DNA of 64,000 bases, taken from contig DATDGC010000003.1 in the NCBI GenBank assembly GCA_036522275.1, forward strand, positions 1 to 64,000. The letters run 5' to 3'. The notes under the pieces were generated by a model, which was not told the origin of the DNA, made no database searches, and worked only from the letters and a program-made list of their open reading frames with translations. Origin of the DNA: JAHFRG01 sp036522275. Its GTDB lineage: Bacteria > Pseudomonadota > Gammaproteobacteria > Burkholderiales > JAHFRG01. Positions within the stretch are counted from its first letter, which is position 1. Each line of letters opens with the position of its first letter. Shown here piece by piece: positions 15,019-24,632 of this stretch. A program made the translations under genes and the position numbers.

Positions 15019-16707
15019 TCACTGAATTTCGTGCGGAAAGTACTTCATCACGCAGCGCAGCGGATTGGGCGCTGCCTGTCCCAGCCCGCAAATTGAAGCA
15101 TCGGCCATTGCTACTGAGAGTTCTTCGAGCAGTTCCTGGTTCCATTTCGGCGCGTCCATGAGCTTCAGCGCCTTGACGGTGCCGACACGGCAGGGTGTGC
15201 ATTGTCCGCACGATTCTTCGGAAAAGAATTTCATAAGGTTGCGCGCCGCCACCGCAGCACTGTCCCGGTCTGACAAAATAATCACCGCCGCCGAGCCGAT
15301 AAAGCAACCATACTCGTTAAAAGTATCGAAATCCATCGGAATATTGCCCATGGACGCTGGCAGAATGCCGCCCGATGCGCCGCCGGGAAGATAAGCATAA
15401 AATTCGTGTCCGGGCAGAATTCCGCCGCAGAATTCGTCTATCAGCTCGCGCACGGTGATGCCGGCAGGTGCGAGATGTACACCGGGTTTTTGCACGCGTC
15501 CGGATACCGAGAACGAGCGCAAACCCTTGCGTCCGTGGCGGCCGTGCGAGGAAAACCACTCGGCGCCCTTTTCCAGAATGTCGCGCACCCAATAAAGCGT
15601 TTCCATGTTGTGCTCAAGCGTTGGCCTGTCAAATAAGCCCACTTGGGCGACATAAGGCGGGCGCAGCCGCGGCATGCCGCGCTTGCCTTCTATGGATTCA
15701 ATCATCGCCGACTCTTCACCGCAGATGTAGGCACCGGCGCCGCGCCGCAAATGCATTTTCGGCAGTCGGCACGGAGAATTAGCAGTCAAGCTGGCGAGCT
15801 CTTTGGTGAGGATCTCGCGGCAGCCGGCGTATTCATCGCGCAGATAAATATAGATTTCGTGAATCTCCACCGCCCACGCCGCAATCAGCATGCCTTCAAG
15901 GAAACGATGCGGATCGCGCTCCAGGTAATAGCGGTCTTTAAACGTGCCGGGCTCGCCTTCGTCTATGTTCACCGCCATGAGACGCGGTGCGGGCTCGCAC
16001 CTCACGATGCGCCACTTGCGGCCAGCGGGAAAGCCTGCGCCGCCCAAGCCGCGCAAGTCTGAGTCTTCCATGATCTTGATCACCGATTCGGCTTCGTGAT
16101 CACCTTTTACGCAATCCACCAGCAACTGATAGCCGGTATGTTTGCGGTATTCTTCGTAGCCGATGTAGGAAGAGACCGGGCATTTGCTTGCCTTGGCGTT
16201 AACCGCGGATTGCACCTGGCTAATGGTGGCGTGCGCCAGCGGATTTTGCCCTACCACCGCCACCGGCGCCTGCTCACAACGCCCAACGCAGGGCGCGGGT
16301 ATTACTCTTACTGCGGAACCAAGGGCGCGCTTGAGTTCGGAGATCAGCTGCTGCGCGCCGGCCAATTCACAGGAAAGCGAATCGCACACGCGAATGGTCA
16401 TCGCCGGCGGCGTATTTTCTCCTTCCTTGATGACATCGAAATGATGATAGAACGTCGCGACCTCAAAAACTTCAGCAGTGGCAAGCCTCATTTCTGAAGC
16501 CAGCGCAACGATGTGACGGGACGAGATATGGCCGTAGCGGTCCTGGATTTTGTGCAAATGCTCTATCAGTAGGTCGCAGCTACGCGATTCGTTGCCGAGC
16601 AGCGCCTGTACTTCCGCCAGCGCGGCAGAATCGACGATACGGCCCTTGGGAGTGGCGCGCACGCTCCGCTGTTTCGAGCGACTGCCAAAGGGCTTATCTC
16701 CGGCCAT
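15019..16707 (-). CDS. Formate dehydrogenase fused gamma-beta subunit (NuoE-NuoF-like)
   Basis: Electron-transfer subunit (562 residues) that carries electrons to NAD+. The N-terminal third is a NuoE/FdsG-like thioredoxin-fold [2Fe-2S] domain with CDSLSC and CVGRCEQAPV. The rest is NuoF/FdsB-like, with RGLGGAGFPAGRKW, the FMN/NAD region NIDEGEPGTFKDR, RRGAGAYICGEESA, and the [4Fe-4S] motif ESCGQCTPCRVG. In many formate dehydrogenases these are two genes; here they are one continuous frame. The ATG at 16707 has GAGAGGAG about 5 bases upstream and is preferred to the GTG at 16713. It lies upstream of the alpha subunit in the same direction. Confidence 0.93.
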   Translation of the reverse strand: MAGDKPFGSRSKQRSVRATPKGRIVDSAALAEVQALLGNESRSCDLLIEHLHKIQDRYGHISSRHIVALASEMRLATAEVFEVATFYHHFDVIKEGENTPPAMTIRVCDSLSCELAGAQQLISELKRALGSAVRVIPAPCVGRCEQAPVAVVGQNPLAHATISQVQSAVNAKASKCPVSSYIGYEEYRKHTGYQLLVDCVKGDHEAESVIKIMEDSDLRGLGGAGFPAGRKWRIVRCEPAPRLMAVNIDEGEPGTFKDRYYLERDPHRFLEGMLIAAWAVEIHEIYIYLRDEYAGCREILTKELASLTANSPCRLPKMHLRRGAGAYICGEESAMIESIEGKRGMPRLRPPYVAQVGLFDRPTLEHNMETLYWVRDILEKGAEWFSSHGRHGRKGLRSFSVSGRVQKPGVHLAPAGITVRELIDEFCGGILPGHEFYAYLPGGASGGILPASMGNIPMDFDTFNEYGCFIGSAAVIILSDRDSAAVAARNLMKFFSEESCGQCTPCRVGTVKALKLMDAPKWNQELLEELSVAMADASICGLGQAAPNPLRCVMKYFPHEIQ

Positions 16708-16842
16708 CAACACTCCTCTCTATGCAAAACTTTGATTCCGCACCCAGTTTTCATGCCAACGCACTAGTTCAAGCTACACTGTCGAATTATACGAATTTTT
16801 TTACGACTTGCGGCAGCTTGCGGGAGCAGCAAGCAGAAACTG

Positions 16843-17739
16843 TCAAGAAAACTGTTGCAAACTTAAGAGCACTGACTTCAGCAACTTTCCCATCTCGGCA
16901 GGATTGCGGGTAACTTTTATCCCGCACTCCTCCATTACGGCCAACTTTGCCTGCGCGGTTCCTTTGCCTCCGGAAATGATGGCGCCTGCGTGCCCCATTC
17001 TTTTCCCGGGCGGGGCGGTAACGCCGGCGATAAAGCCAACCACCGGTTTTTGCATATTGGTCTTGATCCAGCGTGCGCAGTCTTCCTCGTCGGTGCCGCC
17101 GATTTCGCCCACCATGACCACCGCGTCGGTATCAGGATCTTCATTGAACATTTTCATGACATCAATGTGCTTGAGTCCGTTTACCGGATCGCCGCCGATG
17201 CCGACGCAGGTGGATTGCCCCAGTCCTTGCTCCATCAACTGTCCCACCGCCTCATAGGTCAGCGTGCCGGAGCGCGAGACCACGCCGATACGGCCTTTCT
17301 CGTGAATATGCCCCGGCATGATGCCAATCTTGATTTCATCCGGAGTAATCACACCCGGGCAGTTGGGGCCGATTAAAACAGTTTTTGTGCTGCGCATCTT
17401 GTAGCGGGTGCCAATCATGTCGCGCACCGGTATGCCTTCGGTGATGCAAATCACCAAATCGAGGTCGGCTTCCACCGCTTCATCTATCGCTGCCGCGGCA
17501 AATGGCGCGGGAACATAAATCACCGAAACGGTGGCGCCGGTTTTTTCCCTGGCTTCGCGCACCGTGTTGAAAATCGGGATTCCCTCGAAATCCTGCCCGC
17601 CTTTACCGGGGGTCACGCCGGCGACGAAGCAGTCCCTGCCGTTCGCATAATCGCGGCATATACGGGTATGGAACTGCCCGGTTTTGCCGGTAATGCCCTG
17701 GGTCATTACCCGCGTATTTTTGTTTATTAAAATCGCCAT
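16843..17739 (-). CDS. sucD: Succinyl-CoA synthetase alpha subunit
   Basis: TCA-cycle enzyme subunit (298 residues, normal length) that binds CoA and carries the phosphohistidine. Seen in sequence: MAILINKNTRVMTQGITGKTG at the start (CoA-binding Rossmann fold), IGPNCPGVITP, GVVSRSGTLTYEA, and MGHAGAIISGGKGTA holding the active-site histidine. It follows sucC by 43 bases on the same strand, as expected for the alpha2beta2 or alpha-beta complex. The 135 bases between it and the formate dehydrogenase subunit gene downstream show no clear terminator. Confidence 0.97.
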   Translation of the reverse strand: MAILINKNTRVMTQGITGKTGQFHTRICRDYANGRDCFVAGVTPGKGGQDFEGIPIFNTVREAREKTGATVSVIYVPAPFAAAAIDEAVEADLDLVICITEGIPVRDMIGTRYKMRSTKTVLIGPNCPGVITPDEIKIGIMPGHIHEKGRIGVVSRSGTLTYEAVGQLMEQGLGQSTCVGIGGDPVNGLKHIDVMKMFNEDPDTDAVVMVGEIGGTDEEDCARWIKTNMQKPVVGFIAGVTAPPGKRMGHAGAIISGGKGTAQAKLAVMEECGIKVTRNPAEMGKLLKSVLLSLQQFS

Positions 17740-17782
17740 TAACTATGAGTCCTTTTCCCATTTCCTCACTCAATTCACTCTT

Positions 17783-18949
17783 TCACTCTCTATTAGCGGC
17801 GGCAACAACTTTTTGCGCAGCATCCGCCATATTGCTTGCGGAAATGATGGGCAATCCCGATTCGGCAAGGATTTTCTTTCCCACACTCACATTGGTGCCT
17901 TCCAGCCGCACCACCAGCGGCACGTTAAGATGCACCTGTTTCACAGCGGCGACAATGCCTTCTGCGATCACGTCGCATTTCATGATGCCGCCGAAAATGT
18001 TGACGAGAATCGCTTTCACTTTGGAATTTTTCAGCATAATCTTGAACGCTTCGGTCACTTTCTCGGCGGAGGCACCGCCGCCGACGTCGAGAAAGTTGGC
18101 AGGCGAGCCGCCGTAGAGCTTGGTGATATCCATTGTCGCCATAGCGAGGCCCGCGCCGTTCACCAGACAGCCGATGTTACCATCCAGAGAAATGTAGGAT
18201 AAGTCGTGCGTTGACGCTTCGATTTCCATTGGATCTTCTTCATCGAGATCACGCATTGCCACGATCTCGGGGTGTCGGTAGAGCGCGTTTTCATCGAAAT
18301 TCATTTTTGCATCCAGCGCCAGCACGCGGTTGTCGCCGGTCACAATCAGCGGGTTGATTTCCGCAAGAGAAGCATCAGTTTCGACAAACGCCTTGTATAG
18401 CCCCTTGAGAAAATCGCGCGCCTGCGCAACGGCAGCTTCGGGAATACCGATTTTGCGCGCCACCCCTTCAGCATCTTTGTCGGTCAACCCCGACTTCGGG
18501 TCGATGAACACTTTATGGATTTTTTCCGGCGACTTCGCCGCGACTTCCTCGATTTCAGTGCCGCCTTCCGAGCTTGCCATCAGCACCACACGTTGTGTCG
18601 TGCGGTCCACCACCATGCCAATATAGAGTTCCTTTTTAATATCGGCGCCCTCCTCGATCAGCAGGCGCTTGACTATTCTCCCTTCGGGTCCGGTTTGGTG
18701 CGTCACCAGCTTCGCGCCAAGAATCCGGCTGGCAAACTGTTTGACTTCATCCAGCGACTTCGCGACTTTCACGCCGCCGCCCTTGCCGCGTCCGCCGGCA
18801 TGAATTTGCGCTTTCACCACCCAGACTTTGCCACTGAGTTGCTGCGCCGCCTTTACCGCCTCGTCAACCGAAAAGCAGGCCATGCCGTGCGGCGCGGCTA
18901 CGCCGTACTTTCTCAGAATTTCCTTTGCCTGATATTCGTGCACCTTCAT
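17783..18949 (-). CDS. sucC: Succinyl-CoA synthetase beta subunit
   Basis: Nucleotide-binding subunit (388 residues, normal length) of the TCA-cycle ligase converting succinyl-CoA to succinate with ADP or GDP phosphorylation. The N-terminal ATP-grasp domain begins MKVHEYQAKEILRKYGV, with VVKAQIHAGGRGKGGGVK. Further motifs are EINPLIVTGDNRVLALDAK, GLAMATMDITKLYGG and NIFGGIMKCDVIAEGI. It is the first gene of the sucCD pair and lies 54 bases downstream of malic enzyme on the same strand. Confidence 0.97.
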   Translation of the reverse strand: MKVHEYQAKEILRKYGVAAPHGMACFSVDEAVKAAQQLSGKVWVVKAQIHAGGRGKGGGVKVAKSLDEVKQFASRILGAKLVTHQTGPEGRIVKRLLIEEGADIKKELYIGMVVDRTTQRVVLMASSEGGTEIEEVAAKSPEKIHKVFIDPKSGLTDKDAEGVARKIGIPEAAVAQARDFLKGLYKAFVETDASLAEINPLIVTGDNRVLALDAKMNFDENALYRHPEIVAMRDLDEEDPMEIEASTHDLSYISLDGNIGCLVNGAGLAMATMDITKLYGGSPANFLDVGGGASAEKVTEAFKIMLKNSKVKAILVNIFGGIMKCDVIAEGIVAAVKQVHLNVPLVVRLEGTNVSVGKKILAESGLPIISASNMADAAQKVVAAANRE

Positions 18950-19003
18950 CGTCGCCTCTGTACGGAATCCCGCTTCCGTCCCAACGGAAACGCGTCAAAC
19001 AGG

Positions 19004-21298
19004 CTAAATTTTCAGACTGGCCTGCACGAAGTGCTCGGCGTTGGCATCCACCACCGCCAACGCGGACATGTTGACGATGCGGCGCACCGTGGCAGTAGGC
19101 GTGAGTATATGAACCGGCTTGGCGCAACCAAGCAGAATCGGGCCTACAGTGATGCCTTCACCCAGCATCTTGATCAGGTTGAACGAAATATTGGCAGCGT
19201 CCAGCGTTGGCATGATGAGCAGATTGGCGCGTCCCTGCAGCCGCGAATTGAGAAACACTTGGTTGCGAATCTCTTCCGACAACGCAGCATCGCCGTGCAT
19301 TTCTCCATCGACTTCGAGATTGGGCGCAAGCTTCTCCAAAAGCCTGAGTGCTTCGCGCATCTTGCGCGAAGAGGGCGTGTCCACGCTGCCGAAACTGGAG
19401 TGGGATAGCAGCGCTACTTTCGGTGTCATGCCAAAGCGCTGCACTTCTTCCGCCGCAAGCATGGTCATCTCCGCAATTTGCTCCGCGCTCGGGTCGGGGG
19501 TGACGTAAGTATCGCAAATGAAAAACGTGCCTTTGGGGTGAAGCAGCATGTTCATCGCCGCTGCGTTGTGCACGCCCGGGCGCAGTCCCAGCGCGTCCAT
19601 CACGAAATCAAGATGCAATTGGTAGTGACCGAAAGTGCCGCACAACATGGCTTCTGCCTCTCCCATGTGCAGCATCAGCGCGCCAATCAGCGTGGTGCGC
19701 CGGCGCACTTCGCGGCGCGCGTATTCGATGGACACGCCACGCCGCTGCATCATGCTGTAATAGGTATTCCAGTATTCCTGGTAGCGCGGCAGGTTCTCCG
19801 GGTTGATGAGCTCGAAATCCACCTTGGGCTGGATACGCAGGCCCAGTTTTTGAATACGCTCGTTAACTACTGCAGGACGACCGATAACGATAGGTTGCGC
19901 CAAACCTTCGTCCACCACCTGTTGCACGGCGTGCAGCACGCGATCATCCTCGCCCTCGCAGTACACCAGCCGCTTCGGTGATTGCTTCGCCGCCTCGAAC
20001 ACCGGCTTCATGGTGAGGCCCGAGCGATGGATGAACTGCATGAGCCGATCGCGATAGGCATTGAAATCGGTAATCGGCCGCGTGGCCACACCGCTGTCCA
20101 TCGCCGCCTTGGCCACCGCTGGCGCAATCTTGAGAATGAGCCGGGGATCAAATGGTTTGGGAATGAGATATTCCGGTCCGAAACTTAAGTTCTGCTCACC
20201 GTAAGCCATCGCCACGATGTCGGACTGCTCCGCATGCGCAAGGTCGGCAAGTGCACACACTGCAGCGAGTTTCATATCCTCGTTGATGGTAGTGGCGCCG
20301 ACATCCAGTGCGCCTCGGAAAATAAAAGGAAAGCACAACACGTTGTTGACCTGGTTTGGATAATCCGATCGGCCGGTGGCGATCACCACGTCGGGGCGAG
20401 CTTCCTTGGCGACTTCCGGCCGGATTTCGGGCTCGGGATTGGCGAGCGCCAGAATCAGCGGTTGCTTCGCCATTTGATTCACCATTTCCGGTTTCAGCAC
20501 GCCCGGGCCGGAAAGCCCGAGGAAAATGTCGGCACCGACTATCGCCTCGCCCAAGGTGCGCGCCTTGGTCTTTGCCGCGTAGCGTGCTTTGCTGGGGTCA
20601 GTTGCCTCGGTGCGCCCCTCGTACACCACGCCTTTGGTGTCGGCGATGATGACGTTTTCCTTGCGCAGGCCCAGGCTCACCAGGAGATCCAGGCAGGCAA
20701 TCGCCGCCGCGCCTGCGCCGGAACAAACGAACTTGACCTTGGCGATGTCCTTACCCACCACGCGCAAGCCATTCAGCACCGCCGCGCCGACGATGATCGC
20801 GGTGCCGTGCTGATCGTCGTGAAACACCGGGATTTTGAGGCGGCTTCTCAGCTTGCGCTCGACTTCAAAACACTCCGGCGCTTTGATGTCTTCGAGATTG
20901 ATGCCGCCGAAAGTAGGTTCCAGGCTGGCGATGATGTCCACCAGCTTGTCCGGGTCGCGCTCGTTGATTTCGATGTCGAAGACGTTGATGCCGGAGAATT
21001 TCTTGAAGAGAACCCCTTTTCCTTCCATCACCGGTTTAGCCGCAAGCGGCCCGATGGCCCCGAGCCCCAGCACTGCCGTGCCATTGGTAATGACCGCAAC
21101 CAGGTTGCCGCGGCCGGTGTAGTAAAATGCCGCGTTCGGGTTTTCGGCGATTTCGAGGCAGGGCACGGCCACACCGGGTGTATAGGCGAGCGCCAGATCG
21201 GCCTGGGTGGCAAGCGGCTTGGTAGCGACGACTTCGGTTTTTCCGGGGGTGGGGAAGCGGTGGTAATGCAGCGCGTCTTCGGTTAACTTGTCAGGCAT
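19004..21298 (-). CDS. maeB: NADP-type malic enzyme with C-terminal phosphotransacetylase-like domain
   Basis: Cytoplasmic enzyme decarboxylating malate to pyruvate. At 764 residues it has the two-part MaeB architecture: a malic domain (about 1-430; YTPGVAVPCLEI, FHDDQHGTAIIVGAA, the Rossmann string CSGAGAAAIACLDLL) and a phosphate acetyl/butyryl-transferase-like domain (about 435-764; VYCEGEDDRVLHAVQQ, VALLSHSSFGS). In this family the second domain is regulatory rather than catalytic. It stands upstream of sucCD in the same direction. tRNA-Thr starts 21 bases upstream of its start codon. Confidence 0.96.
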   Translation of the reverse strand: MPDKLTEDALHYHRFPTPGKTEVVATKPLATQADLALAYTPGVAVPCLEIAENPNAAFYYTGRGNLVAVITNGTAVLGLGAIGPLAAKPVMEGKGVLFKKFSGINVFDIEINERDPDKLVDIIASLEPTFGGINLEDIKAPECFEVERKLRSRLKIPVFHDDQHGTAIIVGAAVLNGLRVVGKDIAKVKFVCSGAGAAAIACLDLLVSLGLRKENVIIADTKGVVYEGRTEATDPSKARYAAKTKARTLGEAIVGADIFLGLSGPGVLKPEMVNQMAKQPLILALANPEPEIRPEVAKEARPDVVIATGRSDYPNQVNNVLCFPFIFRGALDVGATTINEDMKLAAVCALADLAHAEQSDIVAMAYGEQNLSFGPEYLIPKPFDPRLILKIAPAVAKAAMDSGVATRPITDFNAYRDRLMQFIHRSGLTMKPVFEAAKQSPKRLVYCEGEDDRVLHAVQQVVDEGLAQPIVIGRPAVVNERIQKLGLRIQPKVDFELINPENLPRYQEYWNTYYSMMQRRGVSIEYARREVRRRTTLIGALMLHMGEAEAMLCGTFGHYQLHLDFVMDALGLRPGVHNAAAMNMLLHPKGTFFICDTYVTPDPSAEQIAEMTMLAAEEVQRFGMTPKVALLSHSSFGSVDTPSSRKMREALRLLEKLAPNLEVDGEMHGDAALSEEIRNQVFLNSRLQGRANLLIMPTLDAANISFNLIKMLGEGITVGPILLGCAKPVHILTPTATVRRIVNMSALAVVDANAEHFVQASLKI

Positions 21299-21319
21299 TT
21301 TCTATATGATAGAGAAAAA

Positions 21320-21395
21320 TGGTGCCGGCAAAAGGAATCGAACCCTCGACCAACTGATTACAAATCAGCTGCTCTACCAACTGAGCTATGCCGGC
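21320..21395 (-). tRNA. tRNA-Thr (anticodon TGT)
   Basis: On the minus strand 76 bases fold into a standard cloverleaf. The acceptor arm is GCCGGCA/TGCCGGC, the D-arm GCTC/GAGC, the anticodon stem GCTGA/TCAGT around loop TTTGTAA, and the T-arm is GAGGG-TTCGATT-CCTTT. The discriminator is A and the CCA tail is encoded. The anticodon TGT reads ACA threonine codons. No other tRNA was seen in the window. Confidence 0.97.
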
Positions 21396-21446
21396 GTGGG
21401 TTTGATTATAGTGGAACGAAAGTGGGTTGACCACGAAAGACCGCTT

Positions 21447-21842
21447 TTATTTGACGATTTGCAGGCGCGGTTTTCCATTGGGAGTGGAAGGCGATGAGTT
21501 GTCATCGCCAGCAGTTTGTTCGGTCGCACTTGGCACATCGTTGAAAAACAGGCCTTGGCCGTTTTCCTTGGCGAAAATACCGTTCACCGTCTCCATGGGA
21601 ACGGACAGCTCGCGCGAGACACCGTTAAAGCGCGCGGAAAACTGGATAAGGTCGTTGCCCAAGGTAAGATTGCGCGTTGCATCCGGGCTGATGTTGATAA
21701 TGATCTCGCCGTTTTTCACGTATTCCATCGGCACGCGCGTGCGCTCGTTTACGCGTACCGCGAGATAGGGTGTAAGCCCGCTGTCGGCGCACCATTCATA
21801 GAGCGCCCGAACCAAATACGGCTTGTTTGATATATTTTTCAT
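21447..21842 (-). CDS. sspB: ClpXP protease specificity-enhancing factor SspB
   Basis: Small adaptor (131 residues) that tethers ssrA-tagged and other substrates to ClpXP. The N-terminal core contains KPYLVRALYEWCADSGLTPY and GEIIINISPDATRNL, both typical of SspB. The C-terminus is a flexible tail ending in PNGKPRLQIVK, comparable to the ClpX-binding tail. It lies downstream of sspA on the same strand, the usual betaproteobacterial order, with 158 bases between them that hold no gene. Confidence 0.95.
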   Translation of the reverse strand: MKNISNKPYLVRALYEWCADSGLTPYLAVRVNERTRVPMEYVKNGEIIINISPDATRNLTLGNDLIQFSARFNGVSRELSVPMETVNGIFAKENGQGLFFNDVPSATEQTAGDDNSSPSTPNGKPRLQIVK

Positions 21843-22000
21843 TCGTTATCTACGCAAATTAGTCTGGCAAGTCGAGCAAAACAAGTATTTGGTTCCGAGA
21901 CAAGTCGCAAGCTTTGATCGATGCGGAGTGTATGTTAGAAATACATGAGCATTCGAGCAAAGCAAGCAACGCAGTATCGGGACCAAAGACGCTGTTTTGC

Positions 22001-22600
22001 TCATTTGCGCATCACTCTTTCCGGTGCTGTCAGCGCCTCGATGAAAGCCGGCCGGCTGAACAGGCGCTCCGCGTATTTCATGAACGGTGCGGCCTGCTTG
22101 CCGAGCTGTATGCCGTAATGGTCAAGCCGCCACAGTAGCGGCGCGATTGCCACGTCCAGCATGGAAAATTCCTCGCCCAGCATATACCTCTGCTTGGCGA
22201 ACACTGGCGCGATTTGCGTCAGGTTGTCGCGAATCACCGCACGCGCCTTGTCTGCCGTTTTCTGGTTGCCCTGCTCGATCGCGTCTATCTGCGAGAACAA
22301 TTCCAGCTCAAAGCGGAATAGGAATAATCTTGCCCGCGCGCGCATCACCGGGTCGGCTGGAATCAACTGCGGATGTGGATAGCGATCGTCAATATATTCG
22401 TTGATGATATTGGCCTCGTAGAGTATCAAATCCCGCTCCACCAGTACCGGCACACGGTTGTACGGATTCATCACCGCCAAATCCTCCGGCATGTTGTAGA
22501 GGTCAACATCCACGATCTGAAAATCCATGCCTTTTTCGTAGAGCACGATACGGCAGCGGTGACTGAAAAGGCAGGTCGTCCCGGAATATAAGGTCATCAT
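22001..22600 (-). CDS. sspA: Stringent starvation protein A (GST-fold)
   Basis: RNA-polymerase-associated protein of the glutathione S-transferase fold, 199 residues. The N-terminal thioredoxin-like half starts MMTLYSGTTCLFSHRCR with VDVDLYNMPEDLAVMNPYNR, typical of SspA. The C-terminal half is all-helical. SspA proteins bind RNA polymerase and influence stationary-phase and acid-stress transcription; most lack GST activity. It sits between petC upstream and sspB downstream on the same strand. The start at 22600 could be one codon later (MTLYSG). Confidence 0.94.
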   Translation of the reverse strand: MMTLYSGTTCLFSHRCRIVLYEKGMDFQIVDVDLYNMPEDLAVMNPYNRVPVLVERDLILYEANIINEYIDDRYPHPQLIPADPVMRARARLFLFRFELELFSQIDAIEQGNQKTADKARAVIRDNLTQIAPVFAKQRYMLGEEFSMLDVAIAPLLWRLDHYGIQLGKQAAPFMKYAERLFSRPAFIEALTAPERVMRK

Positions 22601-22657
22601 AGCTGTTACCGCCCACGGTATTGTTGAGTGGAACTGCTCCCCACGTTAAAGATGTTT

Positions 22658-23386
22658 CTAATGAACGTCCTTCCAGAATTCTTTTTTCAGCATATAAGTC
22701 ACGACAAACGCGATAGCCAGGAAAAACACAACAAAAATTCCCAATTGCAAGCGGAAAGTCTTGGCCGGCTCCGCCATGAACACCAGGTAATTCACCAGGT
22801 CGGCAACCAGCATGTCGTACTGGGCCGGGGTCAGCATCCCCGGTTTCTCCAGCACTAAATTTTGCACTTCACGCTTGTGGCCGTGCGCATCAGTCTGCAC
22901 TTCTGTTCTCAGCGCCTGTACTCCCTGCAACTCGTGCAACACATGCGGCATGCCCACTCTGGAAAACACCGTGTTGTTCCAGCCGGTATGCGTGGTGTTG
23001 TCACGGTAAAAACCGCGCAGATAGGTGTAAAGCCAATCTGCACCGCGCGAGCGGGCGATGAGGGAAAGATCGGGCGGCGTGGCACCGAACCAGTCCTTGG
23101 CGTCGTTCTTGTCCATCGCCACCGTCATGGTGTCCCCCACGCGCTTAGCGACGGCGAACATCAGGTTATCCTTGATCTGCTGTTCGCTAAGTCCCAAATC
23201 CTGCAAGCGGTTATAGCGCATGTAGGCGGCGTTGTGACAGGTCAGACAATAGTTAATAAAAATGTGCGCGCCGCGCTGCAGCGAAATCGTGTCGTGCAAA
23301 TCCACCGGTGCCGGGTCAAGCTTGATATCGCTTGAGGCAAACGCCACAAAAGGGGCAAGCAGCAGAACCGGCAGAATGTTCTTCAT
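22658..23386 (-). CDS. petC: Cytochrome c1 of the bc1 complex
   Basis: Haem-c subunit (242 residues) of ubiquinol:cytochrome c reductase, facing the periplasm. A cleavable signal peptide (MKNILPVLLLAPFVAFAS) leads into the mature protein. The haem site is CLTCH near residue 50, followed by NAAYMRYNRL. A methionine ligand is likely in the GMPHVL region. A C-terminal membrane helix (LGIFVVFFLAIAFVVTYML) anchors it. Its first base overlaps the last base of the cytochrome b gene, which supports one transcript petA-petB-petC. Confidence 0.96.
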   Translation of the reverse strand: MKNILPVLLLAPFVAFASSDIKLDPAPVDLHDTISLQRGAHIFINYCLTCHNAAYMRYNRLQDLGLSEQQIKDNLMFAVAKRVGDTMTVAMDKNDAKDWFGATPPDLSLIARSRGADWLYTYLRGFYRDNTTHTGWNNTVFSRVGMPHVLHELQGVQALRTEVQTDAHGHKREVQNLVLEKPGMLTPAQYDMLVADLVNYLVFMAEPAKTFRLQLGIFVVFFLAIAFVVTYMLKKEFWKDVH

Positions 23387-24630
23387 TATCTCACCCTATC
23401 CGGTACCGGTTTGGTCCTGTCTATTTTGGTGTACCACGGCATCAGGATAAAGAACAGGAAGTAAATAACGGTACTTATTTGCGCTACTAGCGTCCGTATC
23501 TCGTTCACCGGCTGCGTGCCGAGATAGCCGAGGACGATGAAGCTGATAGTGAACAACGTCAACGCCGTCTTGTAGATCGGACCGCGGTAGCGGATTGATT
23601 TGACCGGGCTGCGGTCAAGCCATGGCAGGAAGAAAAAGATGATGACCGCTAGACCCATGAACATTACGCCCCAAAGTTTAGCGGGTACCCACAAGAAATT
23701 GAAGGTATTAGCGCGCAGGATGGAATAATAAGACGTGAAGTACCAGAGCGGCGCAATATGCTCAGGGGTTTTCAAAAAATCTGCCGGGATAAAATTATTG
23801 TACTCCAGGAAATAACCGCCCATATCCGGAATGAAGAACACGATGACCGAGAATACGATAAGAAAAATCACGACCCCCACCATGTCTTTCACTGTGTAAT
23901 ACGGGTGGAAAGGGATGCCATCGAGGGGGATGCCGGTTTTCGGGTCCTTGTGCTTCTTGATCTCGATGCCGTCCGGATTATTCGAGCCTACTTCGTGCAG
24001 CGCAATTAGGTGCGCCGCTACCAATCCCAGCAACACCAACGGCACTGCGATGACGTGATACGCAAAGAAGCGGTTGAGCGTGGCGTCGGAAACTGCATAG
24101 TCGCCGCGTATCCACAGCGCAAGATCGGGGCCGACCAAGGGGATTGCGTCGAACAGGTTGATGATCACCTGCGCGCCCCAGTATGACATCTGTCCCCACG
24201 GCAGCAGGTAGCCGAAGAACGCCTCCGCCATCAGGCACAAATAAATCAGCATGCCGAAAATCCAGAGGAGCTCGCGCGGCTTGCGGTAGGAGCCATAGAG
24301 AATGCCCCTGAACATGTGCAGATACACCACCACGAAAAACATCGATGAGCCGGTGGAATGCATGTAGCGGATCAGCCAGCCCCAAGACACATCACGCATG
24401 ATGTATTCCACCGAGGCAAATGCGAGATTCGCATCCGGCTTGTAATTCATGGTCATAAAAATCCCGGTGACGATTTGCATTACCAGCACCAGGAGCGCGA
24501 GCGAGCCGAAAAAATACCAAAAGTTGAAATTTTTCGGTGCGTAATATTCGGAAAGATGCGTCTTCCATGTGGTCGTCAGCGGAAAGCGCTCGTCCACCCA
24601 GTTGAGGAGTGCGGTCATTTTATTATTCAT
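23386..24630 (-). CDS. petB: Cytochrome b of the bc1 complex
   Basis: Membrane core subunit (414 residues) carrying two b-haems and the quinol-oxidising and quinone-reducing sites. It opens with LLNWVDERFPLTTTWKTHLS. The Qo-site region has WGAQVIINLFDAIPLVG, the haem-binding histidines lie in RYMHSTGSSMFFVVVYLH and FFAYHVIAVPL, and the PEWY-type loop is here P-E-H-I-A-P-L-W-Y-F. The full length is not shortened and includes the C-terminal helices. It lies 2 bases after the Rieske gene. The PEH form of the loop is worth noting because mitochondrial enzymes have PEW. Confidence 0.96.
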   Translation of the reverse strand: MNNKMTALLNWVDERFPLTTTWKTHLSEYYAPKNFNFWYFFGSLALLVLVMQIVTGIFMTMNYKPDANLAFASVEYIMRDVSWGWLIRYMHSTGSSMFFVVVYLHMFRGILYGSYRKPRELLWIFGMLIYLCLMAEAFFGYLLPWGQMSYWGAQVIINLFDAIPLVGPDLALWIRGDYAVSDATLNRFFAYHVIAVPLVLLGLVAAHLIALHEVGSNNPDGIEIKKHKDPKTGIPLDGIPFHPYYTVKDMVGVVIFLIVFSVIVFFIPDMGGYFLEYNNFIPADFLKTPEHIAPLWYFTSYYSILRANTFNFLWVPAKLWGVMFMGLAVIIFFFLPWLDRSPVKSIRYRGPIYKTALTLFTISFIVLGYLGTQPVNEIRTLVAQISTVIYFLFFILMPWYTKIDRTKPVPDRVR

Positions 24631-24632
24631 TA

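Noticed and set aside
20234..21286. 350-codon plus-strand open frame opposite maeB
   Set aside because: It lies entirely inside the malic enzyme gene on the other strand, has no family resemblance and is rich in His/Arg, typical of an antisense shadow of a GC-rich gene.
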